DNA of 36,238 nucleotides from Pelagophyceae sp. CCMP2097 (Eukaryota > Sar > Pelagophyceae): positions 320,040 through 356,277 of the forward strand of contig MU657194.1 of assembly GCA_026770575.1 (NCBI GenBank), in the 5' to 3' direction. Below, in pieces: positions 22,644 to 35,088 of the stretch (its first letter is position 1; each line of letters opens with the position of its first letter). Made by a program: the position numbers and the translations under genes. A model generated the notes under the pieces. It saw only the letters and a program-made list of their open reading frames with translations, was not told the DNA's origin and searched no databases.

Positions 22644-22728
22644 GATTTGCGACATCTCCAATATTTGGGGAGGAGGTGTTGGGCGGCGCCCAACGGCTTG
22701 TGGCCCAATCTTGAAGATGTCGCAAATC
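22644..22728. repeat. Nested inverted repeat
   Basis: The outer arms GATTTGCGACATCT (22644-22657) and AGATGTCGCAAATC (22715-22728) are perfect 14-bp reverse complements. An inner hairpin, GTTGGGC (22678-22684) and GCCCAAC (22688-22694), lies between them with a 3-nt loop. The element could be a structured RNA, a small transposon end or a strong terminator-like fold. Confidence 0.65.
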
Positions 22729-23979
22729 TAGCCGACTCATAGTTCCCTTTTCGGTGGATTTTGGGGGGATTCAAATTTTTTATAGAGTGCTTCTGAACAT
22801 TTGGACTGCATATTCGTGGATGTCAGAGGAAGTTGAGAGTTCAACGTTTCCGCAAGAACTTAGATTTTTTGCGAAAAATACGAAATTGTTCGCCGAGTTC
22901 CGTCGGAAGCTATGCCAAATGGCAAGAGGGTGAGACGGGCGGGCCCTTAGATGGCGGGCCGGGGCCGCCGCCTCAGCGCCTCCAGCGTCGACCGCGGCGT
23001 GGTGGATGTCAGGCCCCCTTGCCAGAATGATAATAGTATGAGAAAAAAATGCCATCTTTGTGCACTCGCCGCGCGATGAGTTTACGGCCAATGACGATGA
23101 AAATTGGCTTGTGGGTTGTCTCTCGGCGAGCTCTTCCGGCATGCGGAATCTTGGCGCCAACGGCGACCTTTTTTATTTTTACAACTTTCAGTGTCACCCC
23201 CTACCCTCCAGCTGCGACGCATTCCCGAATCCGCTCGGCCCGCAGAGCCACGTCCTTTGTGAACGAATACCCGAGCCGCGGTGCGCGGCACATTCGAAAG
23301 GGACGGCGGCACCGGCGACGCAAGGTCCCGGTCGGCGTAGAACGAGCGCATCAAAAAAAGTTGATGCGCGCGCTCTTGCACACGCCCGCGCGCGGGAATG
23401 AGCCGCCGCCCTTGAGCGCGCGGCGGCCCGCAAAGACGCAGCTGCTGCCCGACGAACATTCCACGTCCGAGGAGCACGACACCTCGGCCGTCGTCGGCGC
23501 GGGCGTCGGCGCGCGCGTCGGCGCGTGCGATGGCGCAGGGACGATGGCAACGACGAATGTCGACGCGTCGATGATGGCCAGCGACTCGATTCCTTTGGTG
23601 GCTGCTTTTAGTCCATTGCTCACGAGCACGGCTTCGACCGCTACGGCCAGCCGTGCGTCGAGTTTGCCGCTCGTGATGGAAGTCTTGATGCTCGATTTCA
23701 GCGCGTCGGCCGTTGCCGCCGAGTCGCTGCCGGTGCCGAACTCGACCGTGACCACGAAGCTCACGCGGACGTCGCCCGCAGCAAGTAGCGACCGCCGCCG
23801 GGCGACGACTTCGAACACTTCCAGGTCAGATATCTACGACGCGTCCGTCATCGCGTCCGTGGCGTCGACGATTACGTCGACGAGCTCCTCCTTGGCGGCG
23901 GTGTCAAAGTTGGCGGCCGAACCAGTGAGTGTCGTCTCGTCGAGGATGAATCCTGTCTGCAACTGCACCACAGGGATCG

Positions 23980-24835
23980 GCGCGGGCGTCGGCGTGGATG
24001 TCGGCGTGGACGTGGGTTTGGGCGTCGGCGCGAGCGTGGGCTTGAGAGTGGGCCCGAACGTGGGCGAAACCGCCGTGGGCTTTGGCGTGGGCGAGGCCGT
24101 CGGCAAGACCGTCGGCGCAGCCGTCGGCACGACCGTCGGCAAGGCCGTCGGCAAGGCCGTCAGCGCGGCCGTCGGCAAGGCCGTCGGCAAGACCGTCGGC
24201 AAGACCGTCGACAAGACCGTTGGCGCGGCCTTCGGCGAGACCGTCGGCGCGGCCGTCGGCGCGGCCGTCGGCAAGGCCATCGGCGCGGCCGTCGGCAAGG
24301 CCGTCGGCAAGGCCGTCGGCAAGGCCGTCGGCAAGGCCGTCGGCAAGGCCGTCGGCAAGGCCGTCGGCGAGACCGTCGGCGAGACCGTCGGCGCGGCCGT
24401 CGGCGCGGCCGTCGGCGACTCCGTGGGCGCAGCCGTCGGCGACTCCGTGAGCGCGGCCGTGGGCGCGGCCGTGCCAGTGGGCGCGGCTGTCGGCGACTGC
24501 ATGGGCGCAGCCGTCGGCGCGGCCGTCGACGACTTGTATGTCGACACTGCCGTAGGCACGGTCGACGGCTTGGCCGTCGGCACGACCGTCGGCACGGTCG
24601 TAGGCAAGGCCGTCGGCAAGGCTGTTGGCAAGGCCGTCGGCACAGCCGTCGGCACGGCCGTCGGCACGGCCGTCGGCGCGGTCGTCGGGATGGCCGTCGG
24701 CACGGTCGTTGGCACCTGCGTTGGCGCGGCCATACAAGTAGTAGGCAAGGCCGTCGGCGGCAAGGCCGTCGGCAAGGCCGTCAGCAAGGCCGTCGGCGCG
24801 AGCGTCGGCGCGGGCGTGGGATGCGGCGATGAAGA
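23980..24835 (-). repeat. 12-bp minisatellite encoding ALPT-type repeats (distal block)
   Basis: Dozens of imperfect copies of a 12-bp unit (GGCCGTCGGCAA on the plus strand) encode four-residue Pro-Thr-Ala-Leu or Pro-Thr-Ala-Ala units on the minus strand. Such Ser/Thr/Pro spacers are usually O-glycosylated stalks in algal wall proteins. Copy number is likely unstable. Confidence 0.85.
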
Positions 24836-24961
24836 CGGCGGAGTCGTAAAGGCCGTCGACTCGCTGCTATAGAGGTTTCGGGATGCTGCAGCCGCGCGGA
24901 TTTCCTCGCCGCCGTTCAAGTTGAGCTCGAGGCTGTACGACCCATCGCCGTCAGACCCGCT

Positions 24962-24997
<36 letters not shown>

Positions 24998-25194
24998 CGT
25001 ATAGTCTTCGTTGGCGCAGATGGAGAAGGTCTCGGTGTACTCAAAGTTGTTTTCCCGCGTAAGGGCCGCCTTTGACCTCCGGCATGGAGCCGCACGCTTC
25101 GGACGGCGTGTGTTTGAGCTCCCAAGCCGTTTCCCCCGGGAAGTTGTCGATATAGAGCTTGAAGACCAGAGCCTGGTCACAAGGACCGCATTCC

Positions 25195-25770
25195 GGGGGC
25201 GCGGACGTCGGCGCGGGCGAGGACGTCGGCGCGAGCGTCGGCAAGGCCGTCGGCGGGGCCGTCGGCATGGCCGTAGGCACCGGCGTCGGCGCGGCCGTCG
25301 GCACGGACGTCGGCACGGCCGTCGGCGCGGACATCGGCACGGCCGTCACGGTTGGCGCGGCCGTCGGCACGGCCGTCGGCGCAGTCGTCGGCACTGCCGT
25401 CGGCACGGTCGTTGGCACCTGTGTCGGCGCGACCGTTGGCACGGCCGTCGGCTCGGCCGTCGGCGCGGTCGTAGGCAGCCTGGCACGGCCGTCGGCAAGG
25501 CCGTTGGCACGGCCGTCGGCAAGGCCGTTGGCACGGCCGTCGGCTCAGCCGTAGGCATCGGCGTCGGCGCGGCCGTCGGCACGGTCATAGGCAAGGCTGT
25601 CGGCGCGGCCGTGGGTGCGGCTGTCGGCGCGGCTGTCGGCGACTCCGTGCCAGTGGGAGCCTGAGCGGATGTGGGCGCGGCGGTCGGCGCGGCCGTCGGC
25701 GCGGCCGTCGGATCCGTGGGTGCGACCGTCGGCGCGGCAGTCGGCGCGGGCGTCGGCGCGTTTGTCGGTA
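25195..25770 (-). repeat. 12-bp minisatellite encoding APT-type repeats (proximal block)
   Basis: This is a second block of the same 12-bp family, coding for VPTA and APTA units before the DSFGDG module. An irregular unit near 25471-25490 (GTAGGCAGCCTGGCACGGCC) breaks the 12-bp register and shifts the frame. Confidence 0.82.
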
Positions 25771-26209
25771 GTTGGGCGAATTGTGCCAGTGTGGTCGACT
25801 CGGAGCCCGTCACCTTATACGTATAAACGCATAAGGAAGATTCTCTTTTGGACAGTGAGATCTTGGGCGCGGCTTCGTCGATGGCGAGCTCGAGCGTGGA
25901 CGTGCGGGGCTTGTTGATTGGGTGGCATTGTTTGCCGTTGGCAAAGTTCTGCACGTCGTTTTGCGTGTCGACGTAGACGCCCGTGCTGTTTGCCCCACTT
26001 GTTACTGTATAGTCTCGGCTGGGGTTGTCGCAATCTACTCCTTTTGGGGCTGCGTCTGACTGCACGGTGGAACCGCCGACGATGGCTCGGTAGCAGTTGA
26101 AATTGTCGTTGGTGTAGAAAGCCTTGCCGTTGAGGTCGTCGATTACCGCCCTGGACTCGATGACAAAGGCGCAGGCGAGGAGCACGACCGCCTTGAACAG
26201 CGTCGTCAT

Positions 26210-26445
26210 GGCCAAGCCGAACGAGCGCGATGCGAGCCCGATGGAGGGAGGTCGGTGAGAATACTGTTTCGAAACTGACCTCTCTGACTGATTTCCTATG
26301 ATTTTTTCCGGTTGAGATTTTGTCATTAATTTCTCTTGAAAAGAACAAAGTAGGGATCCCTAATTAATTTCCTGATTATTGACTTTACACTTCAACACGA
26401 GCGGCGGGTTGGCGGCGCTTCTCGCCCGCTCGCGCGCCGCCGCGA
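26210..26445. promoter_or_regulatory. Probable promoter region of the Pro-Thr gene
   Basis: This short region upstream of the leftward Pro-Thr gene is strikingly AT-rich at about 26280-26390, compared with the flanks. No specific TATA box or motif could be assigned with confidence. It may also serve the doubtful rightward ORF. Confidence 0.4.
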
Positions 26446-28171
<1,726 letters not shown>

Positions 28172-28331
28172 CCGCTCTTCAAGCGCGCCGCCACAGCCAA
28201 ATCCCGAGGCAGCGGACGAGGCCCTCCCAGGAAGGCTTCAATTTCTCCCACCGCCCCACGCTCCCCCGGTGTACACGTGTCACCGCCACTTAAATACAAC
28301 CCTGGAAATCCGACGTCGCGTTTAAAAGTCG

Positions 28332-29529
28332 TCACTCGAGCAGGGCGAGGGGCCCGCCGACGAGGGCGCGGATTGCGGCAAAAGCCCTCGACGACTCGGG
28401 CGGCGGTGGTCGCACGAGGGCCACGGCGGCGGCTGCTGCGTTTGCGGCAATGGCGACGTACGCCGCGGCCTCGACGCCCTGGAGCACTTGCGCGCCGAGG
28501 TGCAGCTGGTCCGCGAGCTCGGCGGTGAAACGCGTCGAGGGCAGCGCCACCGCGAGCGCGGCGGCGGCGCCGTAGGCGCGTGCGGGCGGTCGCAGAGATA
28601 AAGGAGCGAGGAAGGTTGGCCACTGCGTCCGCTGGTTGCCCGTCTGCGACCCAGGAGTCGGCCGCCAGCGGTTCAAAGGCTTGTCCATCAGTAGCGCTCG
28701 GGCGGAAGGCTGACGCTCCACGAACTCGGCCTCCTCGGCGGCCTTTTTCGCGACTCTGGCGTCCGAGATCTTTTCCAGCTCCTCTTCCAGCGCCGACCCG
28801 ATGATGAGGCCGCGGCCCGTGTAGTGGTTCTTGGCTGTAAGATCAGGACGGACGTAGGGCTTCGGGGCCGCCTTGACGGTGTACGTCACGCCCAAAGCGC
28901 GCGAGACTTCGAGGTAGCCGCCGCAGTCCATAATGGGCTCGATTAAAGCCCCGGCGCCGTACCGCTCCAGCTCCGTATAGGCTAAAGCATCACATAAATC
29001 ACCGTCGTCGCTCTCGACGGGCTTGTCCGGCAGTAAAGACTCGAGGGAGAAGAAGTAGTTGACGAAGCGCCAGGCTGGGTCGTCCATCGTCTCCTTCCGC
29101 TTCGCCTCTGCTCTTTCCACAGCCGTCGTCCGCGAATCCGCCAACGACTCCCTCTTCGCGAGGTAGGCCACGATCTTCGCCCGGAGCGGCGCCGGCACGT
29201 CCACGGCCGGCGCCACTACCGACTTTTCCTCTTCCCAGGGGGCCACGCTAAACTTCGCGTTCGCCGTGGCGCGATCCTGGTCCGCCTTCATCGACTGCAC
29301 CAGCTCCTCCATGGATACCGCCGAGCCAGAATCCGTCGGACGCGCGGGGCTCTCCACGAACCGCACCTACGCGCGTCGGGAGTGGCAGATCGTCGTCCCG
29401 GCTTGGACTCGTCCCAGGACGCCGCGGCAGTACGACGCCCGCATGTCGTTTCTGGCGGAGCGCGCCGCCGCCCGCGAGGCCGTCGACCGCGCCGGACCAC
29501 AGCAGCGCGGCGCTCACGAAGGCCTTCAT
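28332..29529 (-). CDS. Unknown protein with signal peptide, possibly plastid-targeted
   Basis: Exons 29529-29437 and 29366-28332 join in phase across a 70-bp intron (GTCGT...TAG), giving about 375 residues. The first 17 or so residues (MKAFVSAALLWSGAVDG) form a signal peptide. A Ser/Arg-containing stretch follows and could be a transit peptide in a stramenopile plastid protein, though a clear Phe at the cleavage site is not seen. The middle (PAWRFVNYFFSLESLLP, then AALIEPIM-like and NHYTGRGLIIGS) looks conserved but I cannot name it. The final about 110 residues are Ala/Leu-rich with one or two possible membrane helices. It diverges from the WW gene 145 bp away. Confidence 0.68.
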
Positions 29530-29674
29530 GGACTTGCAGTGCCACCGCGCGCGCAGGTCACGTCGCCTAAACTAAGGTGACGACCGTGCGGGCCCGTCGA
29601 AGCTTCGCGCGCCCCGGCGGACCGAGTGCGGCCGTCGACCGCGGCCGTCGACCGCCGGCGAGTGCGCGCCTTCG

Positions 29675-30252
29675 ATGAGCAAGCGTCGCCGGGATGACGA
29701 GTCGGACGCTCCCGCGGCGGCCGACGTCGCCGCTTCCGACGCCGCCGCGGCGCTGCTGCGGAAGCAGGCTTGGTGCGCCGAGTGGGCGGCGGCGACGGAC
29801 GCGGTCACGGGCGAGACGTACTACTACCACGCGGCGACAAAGGCCGTGACATGGGACTGGCCGCCGCCGCTGCTCGGCGAAGCCGGCGCCGCCGCCAAAG
29901 CCGGCGCCGCCGAGCCCGAAGTGCCAGGCATGGGCGGTGTCGACTTCATCCCGTCCCAGACGTTTACGGGCCGCGTGCGAGGCGCAGTCTTCAAGGTGCA
30001 TGGACTCTGAGGACGCGAGCAGTCGCCGCGCCGCCGTCGGCCCGCGTTGCCGACGTCCCGCGACAGGCGGACTTCCTGGGCGTGGGCTACTACGACGACG
30101 AGAAGTTGCGCGCGGGCACCGTGCGAGCGCCATACAGGCGCGTGGTGCCGGAGTACGACGCGAGCATAAATTGGGAAGGGGCGCGGCCTGGGGCGGTGTT
30201 CAAAATGGGCCAACGCGGCCTCGGCTACTACCGCGACGACTCCCGCCCCTGA
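29675..30252 (+). CDS. Small WW-domain protein
   Basis: Exons 29675-29995 and 30067-30252 join in phase (VFK|ADFLGVGYYDD) across a 71-bp intron (GTGCA...CAG), giving about 168 residues. After a basic start (MSKRRRDDESD) there is a WW domain: WCAEWAAATDAVTGETYYYH then TWDWPPP, with the two spaced Trp, the Tyr-Tyr-Tyr-His strand and the final prolines. WW domains bind proline-rich ligands. The rest contains two copies of a short GAVFK motif, the second as GAVFKMGQRGLGYYRD at the C terminus. A GxVFK-x-G-x-x-GxGYY motif is familiar in algal proteins, but its role is unknown to me. The basic start could favour a nuclear or splicing role, which is speculation. Confidence 0.82.
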
Positions 30253-30381
30253 GCCCCCGTAAGAGAATGATTCAATGGATTCGGGCGACTTGTTACAACT
30301 GCGACAGGACCGCCGCGATTGAACTGCGACGAACCGCGGGTATCGTTTCGGCCCTTTTCCGAGCGCGGATTGCGGCGGGGG

Positions 30382-32403
30382 TCACTCGTGGCGGTTGAAG
30401 TTGCGGACGAGTTCCATGGGCGGCACGGCGGCGTAGAGGACGTTTAGCGCGGCGTCGTCCGGGGTGCACTTGAACGACTTGGACCGGACGTAGAAGACGT
30501 CGACGCCCCCGAGCTCCGTCGCGGGCACGCCGTTAAAGTCCGTGGCGCCGGCGAGCGTGTAGGCGCCGCAGCAGGGGAAGAGGAGCCAGTCGCCGCCTTG
30601 GAGGTGCGGGGCGTCGTCGACTTGCGAGAAGACAATGTCCAGCGAGTCGCACGTCGGGCCGAACACCGTGCTGCGGTGCCGCTGCAGGCCGTCGCCTCCT
30701 CCGCACCTCTCCTGCGGCGGGCGCATGTTGATAACGACGGCGTGAGGGAGCCAGCCGTCGTAGATGATGGCGTTGAAGCCTCCGTAGACGCCGTCTGTGA
30801 TCCAGTATTCGTGCTGGTGCGTCACCACCCGGTCGGAATCTTCCCCGGCGGCCGTGAAGCGGTGCCGCTCGCCCACGACCTTGGTGCACAGCACGGCGCT
30901 CGCCTCTGCGAAGTAGCGGCCCGGCTCGGCGATGACGCGGATCTTTTCAAAGCGCGCGTCGGAAAAAAACGACGCCTCCAGAGCCGCGTTGATCACGCCG
31001 GCGACGGACTCGTCGCCCGCCGTCGACAGCGTCGCGGCACCGTCCTCGCCGAAGCCGCCCGCGAAGCCGCCGCCAATGTCGAGCACGAGCTCTGGGGGCG
31101 AGGCCGAACCGTATGAGGCCAGCAAGTCGTCAAAAGCCTCGCGAGCGACGGAAATAGCCTACAAGCGACGTCCGCGGGGCCGGTGTCGAGGCCCTCGTCG
31201 CCCCTCGCCGTGAGGCCGAGTACTCACGTCCGAGTAGGCGTGCGCCGATCTCGCCCCAGACCCGACGTGAAAGGCAAAGCCGACGACTTCCACGCCGAGA
31301 CATCGGGCGACGTCGAGGAGCGGCCGGATCTCGTAAGCCAGAGCGCCGTACTTGGTGCCAAAGGGCAGCCGCGCCGTTTTGTCGTCGCAGCGCAGCCTGA
31401 GCAAAGCGCGGCACCGCGGCGCGCGCGCGCGCATCTTGTGCAGCTCGTCGGCGCAGTCGAACGTGGCCCAGTTGATGCCGAGGTCGTGGATGGCGCGGAG
31501 GTCTGGGTCTCGCTTGCACGGGTTGGCGAAGATGACGCGGTCCGCCGACACCCCGAGCGTCTTCACGACGAGCTCGGCCTCGGCCGCCGACGCGCAGTCG
31601 AACCCGGCGCCGCGCGCCGCCAGCGCCGCGCACAGCTTCGCGTTCGGGAAGCACTTGACGGCGTAGTGCGGCGTCACGCGCGGGAGCGCCGCCTAAACGT
31701 GCCGTCGGCACCGCAGCGGCGCGGCGGCGACCGCCCGGACGTCAAAAGTCCCCCCAAAGACCCCGAAACGCACCTTGAAGGCGTCGTAGAGCGCTTCGGC
31801 GGCGCCGAGGTCGACGATGTAAAAGGTGCCGTCCAGCTGCTTTCCGTCAATGGTCCGCCGCGCGTGCTCGACGAGCGCTGCCGCGCGCCCATTCTCCACC
31901 GCGACGACGGGCGCCCGCTCGTGCTTCGGCGGGCCCGCCGGCTCCACGTGCCGCCTACGCCGCAACGTCCACACCCCGCGCCAAAGGCGGGCCCGTCGGT
32001 TGTCCGGGACGCACCTGGCACGGCTGGGCCATCGCTGGGGCCACTTCCCGGGCCGGATCTGGAGGGCGGCGCCGGCGACGTCGGGCCGGGCGACGAAGCG
32101 CGCCCGGGCGCAGCGCGCGGCGTTGTCGTGGACGGCGGAGTCGGCGGCTCTGTGCAAATTGTCTCGTCTGGCCGCCCACGCCGCCTCCTGCACGGACCCC
32201 ACGCTCTCCCCCCGGTCCTTGGAGAACTCGGCCTCGTCGTTCGAGACGTCGGGCACGTCCGACGCCGCGCGCGCCGCGCGCGCCGCCGCGACGCTGCCGT
32301 CGTCCTCGGAATCGGTGCACGTGTTTTCAGCATTCTCGGAGAACCATTTCCCGGCCCCCAGCTTCTCCACGAGCGCAGCAGCGTCGCCCTTGGCGAACTC
32401 CAT
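30382..32403 (-). CDS. ODC: Ornithine decarboxylase (PLP-dependent, fold III)
   Basis: Exons 32403-32015, 31954-31774, 31692-31228 and 31158-30382 (introns 60, 81 and 69 bp) give about 603 residues. It decarboxylates L-ornithine to putrescine, the first step of polyamine synthesis in the cytosol. The PLP lysine is in PHYAVKCFP. Barrel motifs are FDCAS, IFANPCK, FHVGSG, LDIGGGF and EPGRYF. The ornithine-side and dimer motifs are WITDGVYGGFNAIIYDGW, FGPTCDSLD (catalytic Cys) and CCGAYTLAG. These fit ODC rather than diaminopimelate or biosynthetic arginine decarboxylase. Compared with animal ODC (about 460 residues) there is an N-terminal extension of about 130 residues, acidic then basic, before FYIVDLG. 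It may be regulatory, or partly intron not recognised here. No antizyme gene is nearby. Confidence 0.95.
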
Positions 32404-32694
32404 CAACCACCGGTCTACGAGATAAGCGGGGGCGCGCGCCCGTCGAAGGAATGTGCCGACGCAAGTCTCGTGGCGTCCGCCGAGTATTCTTTATCGCGAA
32501 ATTCGGAAGACGCGACTTGAAGACTTGAAGAAGTCCAAAGGTTCAAACAAGAACAACTTTTCGTTAACGACAAGTGTATCGTGCGAACACGACGACGCAG
32601 TGCGGCTCCTCGGCGCCTCCAGACGGCCGTGGGTTTTACCGGGCCGCCACGGCGAGCAAGTCGAGGATTAAGATATGATTCGCGGGCAGCGCAT

Positions 32695-34044
32695 TCAGAG
32701 CGAGCCGACGGAGTTGACGTCGTCTGTGACGTCGGCCCTGCCGCCCGCCGAACCGCCGACCGGCGCGTTTCGGCGTCTGCCGGTTGATGGACCGCTCGTG
32801 AGCCGCTCGAGCGAATTGTAGAATTCGTCGTCGTCGAGCACGTCGGCGTCCGCCCAAACGTCGAGGCCGTCGACGCGCGCGAGGCCGTCGCGGCCACGCG
32901 GGCTCGCCGACGCCGACGCCCGACACGGACCGCCGAGGGGCGGCTCGTCGCCGCTGGGCGCGCGGCGGCGCGGCGGGCCGGCGCTGTGCGGCGCGGCGGC
33001 GATGCCGCCCGTCTTGAACCCCGGCCGGTGCGGCTGCTGCTTGGCCGGCGGCCGCGCGGCCGCGGCGCGCAGCCGCGCCACGTCCGCGCGGAGCTCTTCC
33101 AGTTCGGCCTGCGAGCGGTCCAAAGCCTCGAGCCTAGAAAGGGCCGTCGAGGGCCGTGGGGTGTCCACGCGGTACGCACTGCGCCGAGATGCGCGCCTTG
33201 GCCTCGGTCGCCTCGGCGGCGGCGAGGGCGCGCTTGTGCGAAACGCGCTGCTCCAGCCTCGCGTGCGCGCGCGCGAGGGCCGCGGCGTCGGAAAAGCCGT
33301 GGGCACGAAGCCGCGCGGACGCGCGCCGCAGGCGGAGCCGCGCGCGCACGCCGGCCCACGCCGAAACCATGAGCGAATGCCGCGCCGCCATCTTCATCGC
33401 CTGCGCCGCGCCTCAAACGCCTGATGGAGCGCCGGCCACGGAGCGCAGCCTCGCACCAACGTCTCTCTGCCGAAGCGGCAGGCGAAGCCGAGTTCGAGGG
33501 GCCGCGGCAGGCGCGCGATCCAGTTGATGAGTGGGCGCGAGTCCATCGGGAGCTGCCAGTCGAAGCGCCGCAGCACGCTGCGCAGAGGACCCGTCGAATG
33601 AACCTCGGGCAACTTTGCGGCGATGGACGCGGGCAAGAGACGAGCCGAGGCTCTCGTCGCCGACGCGGACCAGCTCGTCGCTCGGCATGACCGTGCCTGC
33701 ATCCGGGGATGACGAGGCGCCCAGAGCACGCGGTAAGAGGCGGCCCCCAAAACGTCGCCGTAGACAGCGCATCGTATACGGTGGCGCACCAGAGGCTTCG
33801 CTGATCGGCCAGACGCGCTCCTAAGCGACGTTTTCGCGTGGTGGTCGACGACGAACGACGCCGTGGTACAGATCGACGCCGCACGCACCACGACGACTCG
33901 GCCGCCGCTCGAGACTTGGAAGTGGAGGCCAAACGTCTTGGAGCGAAACGTAAACACCACCGTCTTCCTCGCGCGCGCGTCCGCGCCGCGCGCGCGCGGC
34001 AGCGACGGCGCGTCCGATACCCACGGGGGCTGCGCCCGCCCCAT
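32695..34044 (-). CDS. PDZ-domain and coiled-coil protein
   Basis: Six exons: 34044-33889, 33820-33790, 33696-33642, 33577-33457, 33400-33180 and 33133-32695 (introns 68, 93, 64, 56 and 46 bp), all in phase, giving about 340 residues. The first four exons rebuild a PDZ domain: VFTFRSKTFGLHFQV (carboxylate loop KTFGLHF), VVVERVWPISEAS, then PSDELVRVGDESL and ARLPRPLELGF. Exon 2 is a 31-nt microexon. Exon 5 is basic and helical (ARLRLRRASARLRAHG). Exon 6 starts with a coiled coil (LEALDRSQAELEELRADV) and ends in a disordered acidic tail (DADVLDDDEFYNSLERL). PDZ domains bind C-terminal peptides, so a scaffold role is inferred. A longer upstream start is possible but no in-frame ATG was preferred. 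Confidence 0.8.
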
Positions 34045-34473
34045 CGCGCGCAGCGACGCCGCAGCCACCACGGGCGCCGCGTCACCGCTCGAGCGCGGCG
34101 AAGGAGATCACAAGGGCGCCGTATACGCACTCCGCGTCCACGGGGTCCCGTCGGCACCTCTCGAGCGCGCAACGTCGGAACTTTGAACGGGGATCCTTAT
34201 CGCTGAACAAAAGTACGAACTTGTCACGGGTCCGGCGGCGGCACACAGACTGTGTACCGAGCGAGAAGAGAGAGCTTAAAAGAGGCCGACTACTCCTTGC
34301 TCCCTTGGAAAACTCGGCGGAGGTTGCTGCATCTTGACCGTAAAGTGTCAAATCAAATCCCCTTGACCGGTTTTCAGAAGTCAGACATGGAAGCAAAACG
34401 GTGTAGTAAGGTCGAACTCGACGTCGCTCTTTTGCAGGCGCCCGCGTAAGTACCCAACCCGAGACATGACCTA

Positions 34474-34794
34474 AAATTGGTGGAGTTAAGTTCGCGCGCA
34501 GAGACGGTCCGAGAATGGGTTTTTGTGACGACCACACAATGGAGTGTGCCCAACGGCGAATACGACGTGATTGAGTCTGTGATCGAGGCAGCACGTCGCA
34601 AGGGGGTTATACTACGGTGCGGTAATCGCCTTTAGCTCTGAAATAGACTCCGTCCGACGACTTGTTACCCATGGGGAGAGGCCACGCTGAGGGTTGGCCT
34701 CTCGATATTCTCGACGAGGGCCGATGGTTTGACCGGTGGATCACGTCGTGATACCCCCTGGCTAGCTCCCTACGCTAAATTGGTGGAGTTAAGT
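34474..34794. repeat. 18-bp direct repeat pair
   Basis: AAATTGGTGGAGTTAAGT occurs at 34474-34491 and 34777-34794, spacing 303 bp, and both copies are followed by a pyrimidine then CGC. The repeats could be the ends of a small duplicated or inserted segment, or copies of a regulatory element. Confidence 0.6.
34676..34703. repeat. Nine-bp hairpin
   Basis: GAGAGGCCA (34676-34684) and TGGCCTCTC (34695-34703) pair perfectly around a 10-nt loop. It lies between the two 18-bp direct repeats, so it may be part of the same element. Confidence 0.5.
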
Positions 34795-35088
34795 CCGCAC
34801 GTCGGGTGGCGCGGACCCACCGCATCAAGCAAAAGTTTTGACTCACGTGTTCGCTGCTTTCTCGGCCACTCCAGGAGCTCTCCTCTCGCGGCCCCACGCA
34901 TCTGATGCCGCGCCAGCAGGACACACAGCCCTCAGGTCCACCGCTGGTGCATGGCGCGCGGCCCACCTCCGTGGAGTTTGCTCTCCGAGGCCTTCTCCGA
35001 AAATTCGAAATGTTCCAAGACCATCAAAAAGGGCTGTTTTTAATGGATCCGGACTTGAGCAGTGAAACGGTAGGAATTCCTAAGAAGT

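Larger units (their letters stand above)
22341..23350. other. AT-richer intergenic region with nested palindromes
   Basis: No confident gene is visible between the convergent PHD-array and Pro-Thr genes. It holds a possible polyadenylation signal, a nested inverted repeat and mixed-composition sequence. A 126-codon minus-strand frame (23160-22780) has no recognisable motif. Confidence 0.5.
23351..26209 (-). pseudogene. Pro-Thr-rich secreted protein gene with three frame lesions
   Basis: The reading starts at 26209 with a signal peptide (MTTLFKAVVLLACAF), then an ectodomain of about 130 residues with several Cys. Long Pro-Thr repeats (APT, ALPT units) follow, then a DSFGDGICSGSDGDG module, a second Pro-Thr block, and a conserved domain (ELVDVIVDATDAMTDAS to STFVVAIVPAP). 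It ends with a small Cys-rich unit (SCSSDVECSSGSSC) and the stop at 23351. Three breaks occur: a frame slip in the repeats near 25475-25490, a one-base slip at the T-run 25050-25053 (GGPYAG...NNFEYTE), and a TAG at 23834-23836. The paralogue at 35089-36238 has CAG (Gln) at the TAG position. The lesions could be true decay, an intron inside the repeats, or assembly error. The protein was probably cell-wall or secreted. Confidence 0.72.
34045..35088. other. Intergenic region with short repeats and hairpin
   Basis: No gene is recognised in this 1.04-kb stretch. Open frames are short and lack motifs. It has an 18-bp direct repeat and a 9-bp-stem hairpin, and is less GC-rich than its surroundings, especially 34200-34650. 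Structured noncoding RNA was considered, but no known family could be matched by eye. Confidence 0.5.

Noticed and set aside
21161..22774. 537-codon minus-strand frame spanning the gap
   Set aside because: Runs through N bases and Pro-Ala repeats antisense to the PHD-array gene, with no motif.
24082..24450. Plus-strand frame of ARPS repeats
   Set aside because: Another frame through the same minisatellite, with no independent start context or domain.
23049..24872. Long plus-strand frame of 607 codons rich in AVGKAVG
   Set aside because: It is the antisense shadow of the 12-bp Pro-Thr minisatellite. The minus strand has the signal peptide, conserved domain and paralogue.
23981..25770. CRISPR-like array from regularly spaced short repeats
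   Set aside because: Units are contiguous 12-mers coding Pro-Thr with no unique spacers, in a eukaryotic gene.
34471..34480. CTAAAATTGG resembling part of U6 snRNA
   Set aside because: Similarity stops after ten bases. The conserved ACAGAGA-type core does not follow.
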